NCBI GenBank assembly: GCA_938048925.1
Contig: CALITV010000162.1
Span: 1-6,623, forward strand
Direction: 5' to 3'
DNA: 6,623 nt
Origin: an uncultured bacterium
GTDB lineage: Bacteria; UBP6; UBA1177; JAKLFG01
Shown here one piece after another: positions 5,137 through 6,623 of the stretch. The stretch's first letter is position 1, and each line of letters opens with the position of its first letter. Both the position numbers and the translations under genes were made by a program. The notes under the pieces were generated by a model. That model saw only the letters and a list, made by a program, of their open reading frames with translations. It was not told the DNA's origin and made no database searches.

Positions 5137-6623
5137 ATGAGAGGACTCATCGCCTGCCTCGCGTTTCTCGCGGTAACCGCCGCCGGAAACGCCTATGGCC
5201 AGTGCTTCAACTGCACGGCCCCTTACAGCGGCACGGCATTCAGCAATCCAGCCGCCGACTCCTCATGGACTCCGGTCGCCGACGATGTCAACGCCGGCCA
5301 ATACCTCTTCTTCGATGTCGTTGCGGGAACTTACTATGAGTGGGCGACCTGCGGCAGCGTGGACCCCACCTTCAACCCCGAACTGACGCTCATCAGAAAA
5401 CCCTCGGCGCCTTACACCTATACCTGCGATTCGGGCCTCCTGAGCGGCGTCGGCATCGCCTATAACAGCTACTCGAGCGACTGTACCGACGACGCGCAGA
5501 GCATGCTCATGGCGAAGGTCGGCTGGTATGCCACCTTCACCGGCACCATCGCCCTGCTCGTCAACCGCCCCAACTGTCAGACGACCAATATGGCGCCGTC
5601 CCATGTCTCTATCAAGTGGCATTACCTCACCACCCCGCCGGAGTACTGCACCAACTGTGGCCAACAAAACCCGGCAACGGCACAGAGCAACCCTGCTGCA
5701 AAACCAGACTGGACGACCGTTTCCACTACTATGTCGGGCGGCGATTATGCCCTCTTCAATGTAGTGGATGGCACCTACTACGAGTGGTCAACCTGCGCCG
5801 GCTCCGGTTGGGACACCCAAATAACCCTGCGCCGCTTCGACTGCCTCGGCGAGGTGCTCGCCTACAACAACGACTACACGAGCGATCCCTCCTGCGGCAC
5901 CCGCTCGCGGGTCGGCTGGTTCGCCGATTTCACCGGCCCCGTCATCGCGCTCGTAAGCCAGAACTATTGTCAGGACAACACCGCCGCCAACATGACCTTA
6001 CAGTGGCGCAAGTTCCCGGTGACCAATCAATGCTCGAACTGTACAACCAACGCGCTCGGCGGCGAACTCAACGCGGCAAACGACAATGTGGCCATCGTCA
6101 AGAACGGCCAATACATCGTGCTCTACAATGTGGAAGGCGGCGCCACTTACGAATTCAGCGCCTGTCATCCGACGACCGGCTTCGATACCCAACTGACCCT
6201 GCGCGGCGCCCCGGGGCTCTCGAATCCGACCTGCTCCTCGCCGCTGCTCGCCTATAACGACAATGGCGACGGGAAAGACTCCTACGGCGACACCTGCGGC
6301 GAACGATCGAAAATTATATGGACCGCCCCCGCCACCTTCAATGGTCCCGACGAAAAGGTACTCCTCGCGGTCCACGAATTCAACTGTCAGGCCGACGAGG
6401 ATCGGACGGTCTGGCAACTCCGAACGAGGAAAATAAAACGCGCCCGCTATACTGAAATGGTACTCGATGTCTCCTACCCCTTCGACGTCGTGGTAAACGA
6501 TAACACCACCAACCTCTTCTGGACCAAGGCCATAGCGAGCGGACATACATGGGTCGAGGCGCTCTCGTACTGTTCCACTCTCGACTATGCCGGCAAGGAC
6601 GACTGGCGCCTCCCCAACATCAA
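5137..6623 (+). CDS. Secreted protein with three cysteine-rich PPC-like repeats and a DUF1566 domain (3'-partial)
   Basis: 495 complete codons are visible with no stop, so the gene runs off the window. A Sec signal peptide (1-21) probably ends at AYG, before Gln22. Three related beta-rich units follow: about 23-170, 171-298 and 299-432. Each opens with CxxC (C23/C26, C171/C174, C299/C302), then an aromatic YEW or YEF motif followed by a cysteine, then an (E/D)-x-(Q/E)-LTLR-like strand. Each goes on to a 'AYN' turn and a small-residue W-A-x-F/TG strand, and closes with a CQ pair (147-148, 278-279, 417-418). This pattern resembles bacterial pre-peptidase C-terminal (PPC)-like beta-sandwich domains. 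From about 451 a DUF1566 domain starts, with NDNTTNLFW, TWVEALSYC and DWRLPN, parallel to the upstream lipoprotein. GGAGGGAG at 5122-5129 supports the start, 19 bases after the previous stop. A surface or secreted binding protein is likely, but its ligand is unknown. Confidence 0.85.
   Translation, partial: MRGLIACLAFLAVTAAGNAYGQCFNCTAPYSGTAFSNPAADSSWTPVADDVNAGQYLFFDVVAGTYYEWATCGSVDPTFNPELTLIRKPSAPYTYTCDSGLLSGVGIAYNSYSSDCTDDAQSMLMAKVGWYATFTGTIALLVNRPNCQTTNMAPSHVSIKWHYLTTPPEYCTNCGQQNPATAQSNPAAKPDWTTVSTTMSGGDYALFNVVDGTYYEWSTCAGSGWDTQITLRRFDCLGEVLAYNNDYTSDPSCGTRSRVGWFADFTGPVIALVSQNYCQDNTAANMTLQWRKFPVTNQCSNCTTNALGGELNAANDNVAIVKNGQYIVLYNVEGGATYEFSACHPTTGFDTQLTLRGAPGLSNPTCSSPLLAYNDNGDGKDSYGDTCGERSKIIWTAPATFNGPDEKVLLAVHEFNCQADEDRTVWQLRTRKIKRARYTEMVLDVSYPFDVVVNDNTTNLFWTKAIASGHTWVEALSYCSTLDYAGKDDWRLPNI
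5203..6432 (+). repeat. Three tandem protein-level repeats (PPC-like units)
   Basis: Three diverged copies of one domain of roughly 125-150 residues are encoded in tandem: about 5203-5646, 5647-6030 and 6031-6432. Units 1 and 2 are closest and share the peptide GTYYEW with a following W/S-TC context. Unit 3 has GATYEFSAC. The spacing between equivalent CxxC motifs is 148 and 128 residues, so units differ by insertions in loops. At the DNA level they are too diverged for easy recombination. Recognition is from reading the translated sequence, not from an alignment score. Confidence 0.8.

Noticed and set aside
5998..6546. 182-codon open frame on the - strand opposite the repeat protein
   Set aside because: The + strand here encodes the third repeat unit and the start of DUF1566; the reverse frame has no recognisable content.

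Overview
The window is a compact, one-directional block of six genes, all on the + strand. It encodes the distal part of a type IV pilus (T4P) accessory cluster followed by two secreted proteins that share a DUF1566 (Lcl C-terminal) domain. No stretch of 300 bases lacks a gene, and the largest gap is 62 bases. No tRNA, rRNA, CRISPR array, insertion sequence or convincing terminator was seen. The sequence is fairly GC-rich with a strong preference for C or G at third codon positions, which creates many open but meaningless frames on both strands.

Organism: T4P machinery, a Lol-type lipoprotein, cysteine-rich exported proteins, an acidic Asp/Glu/Pro linker behind a lipobox cysteine, and DUF1566 proteins with a 'PTGQ-KCYDN--EI-CP' lead-in together suggest a Gram-negative bacterium. 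A deltaproteobacterial-type lineage (Myxococcota, Bradymonadota, Desulfobacterota or a related candidate phylum) fits best. This is inference from protein style, since no phylogenetic marker is present.

Layout: (1) bases 1-2543 are the 3' part of a pilY1-like gene for the pilus-tip adhesin/regulator. The frame is already open at base 3, so the true start lies upstream of the window. (2) 2562-3380 is an exported protein of unknown function. (3) 3377-3895 is a pilin or minor pilin resembling PilE, coupled to gene 2 by an ATGA overlap. (4) 3913-4344 is a second, canonical pilin. (5) 4407-5117 is a lipoprotein carrying a DUF1566 domain, preceded by a near-consensus sigma-70 promoter. (6) 5137 to the window end is a secreted protein with three cysteine-rich, PPC-like beta-domain repeats and the beginning of a DUF1566 domain. 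It is cut off by the window edge.

How they fit together: the order pilY1, small exported protein, pilE-like pilin recalls the pilY1-pilY2-pilE end of the Pseudomonas minor-pilin operon, so further minor pilins are expected upstream. In known systems PilY1 and the minor pilins form the pilus-tip priming and adhesion complex. Genes 5 and 6 carry ligand-binding-style extracellular domains and may be surface adhesins or sensors working with the pilus. The internal promoter at 4354-4381 suggests they can also be expressed separately. That functional link is an inference from position only.
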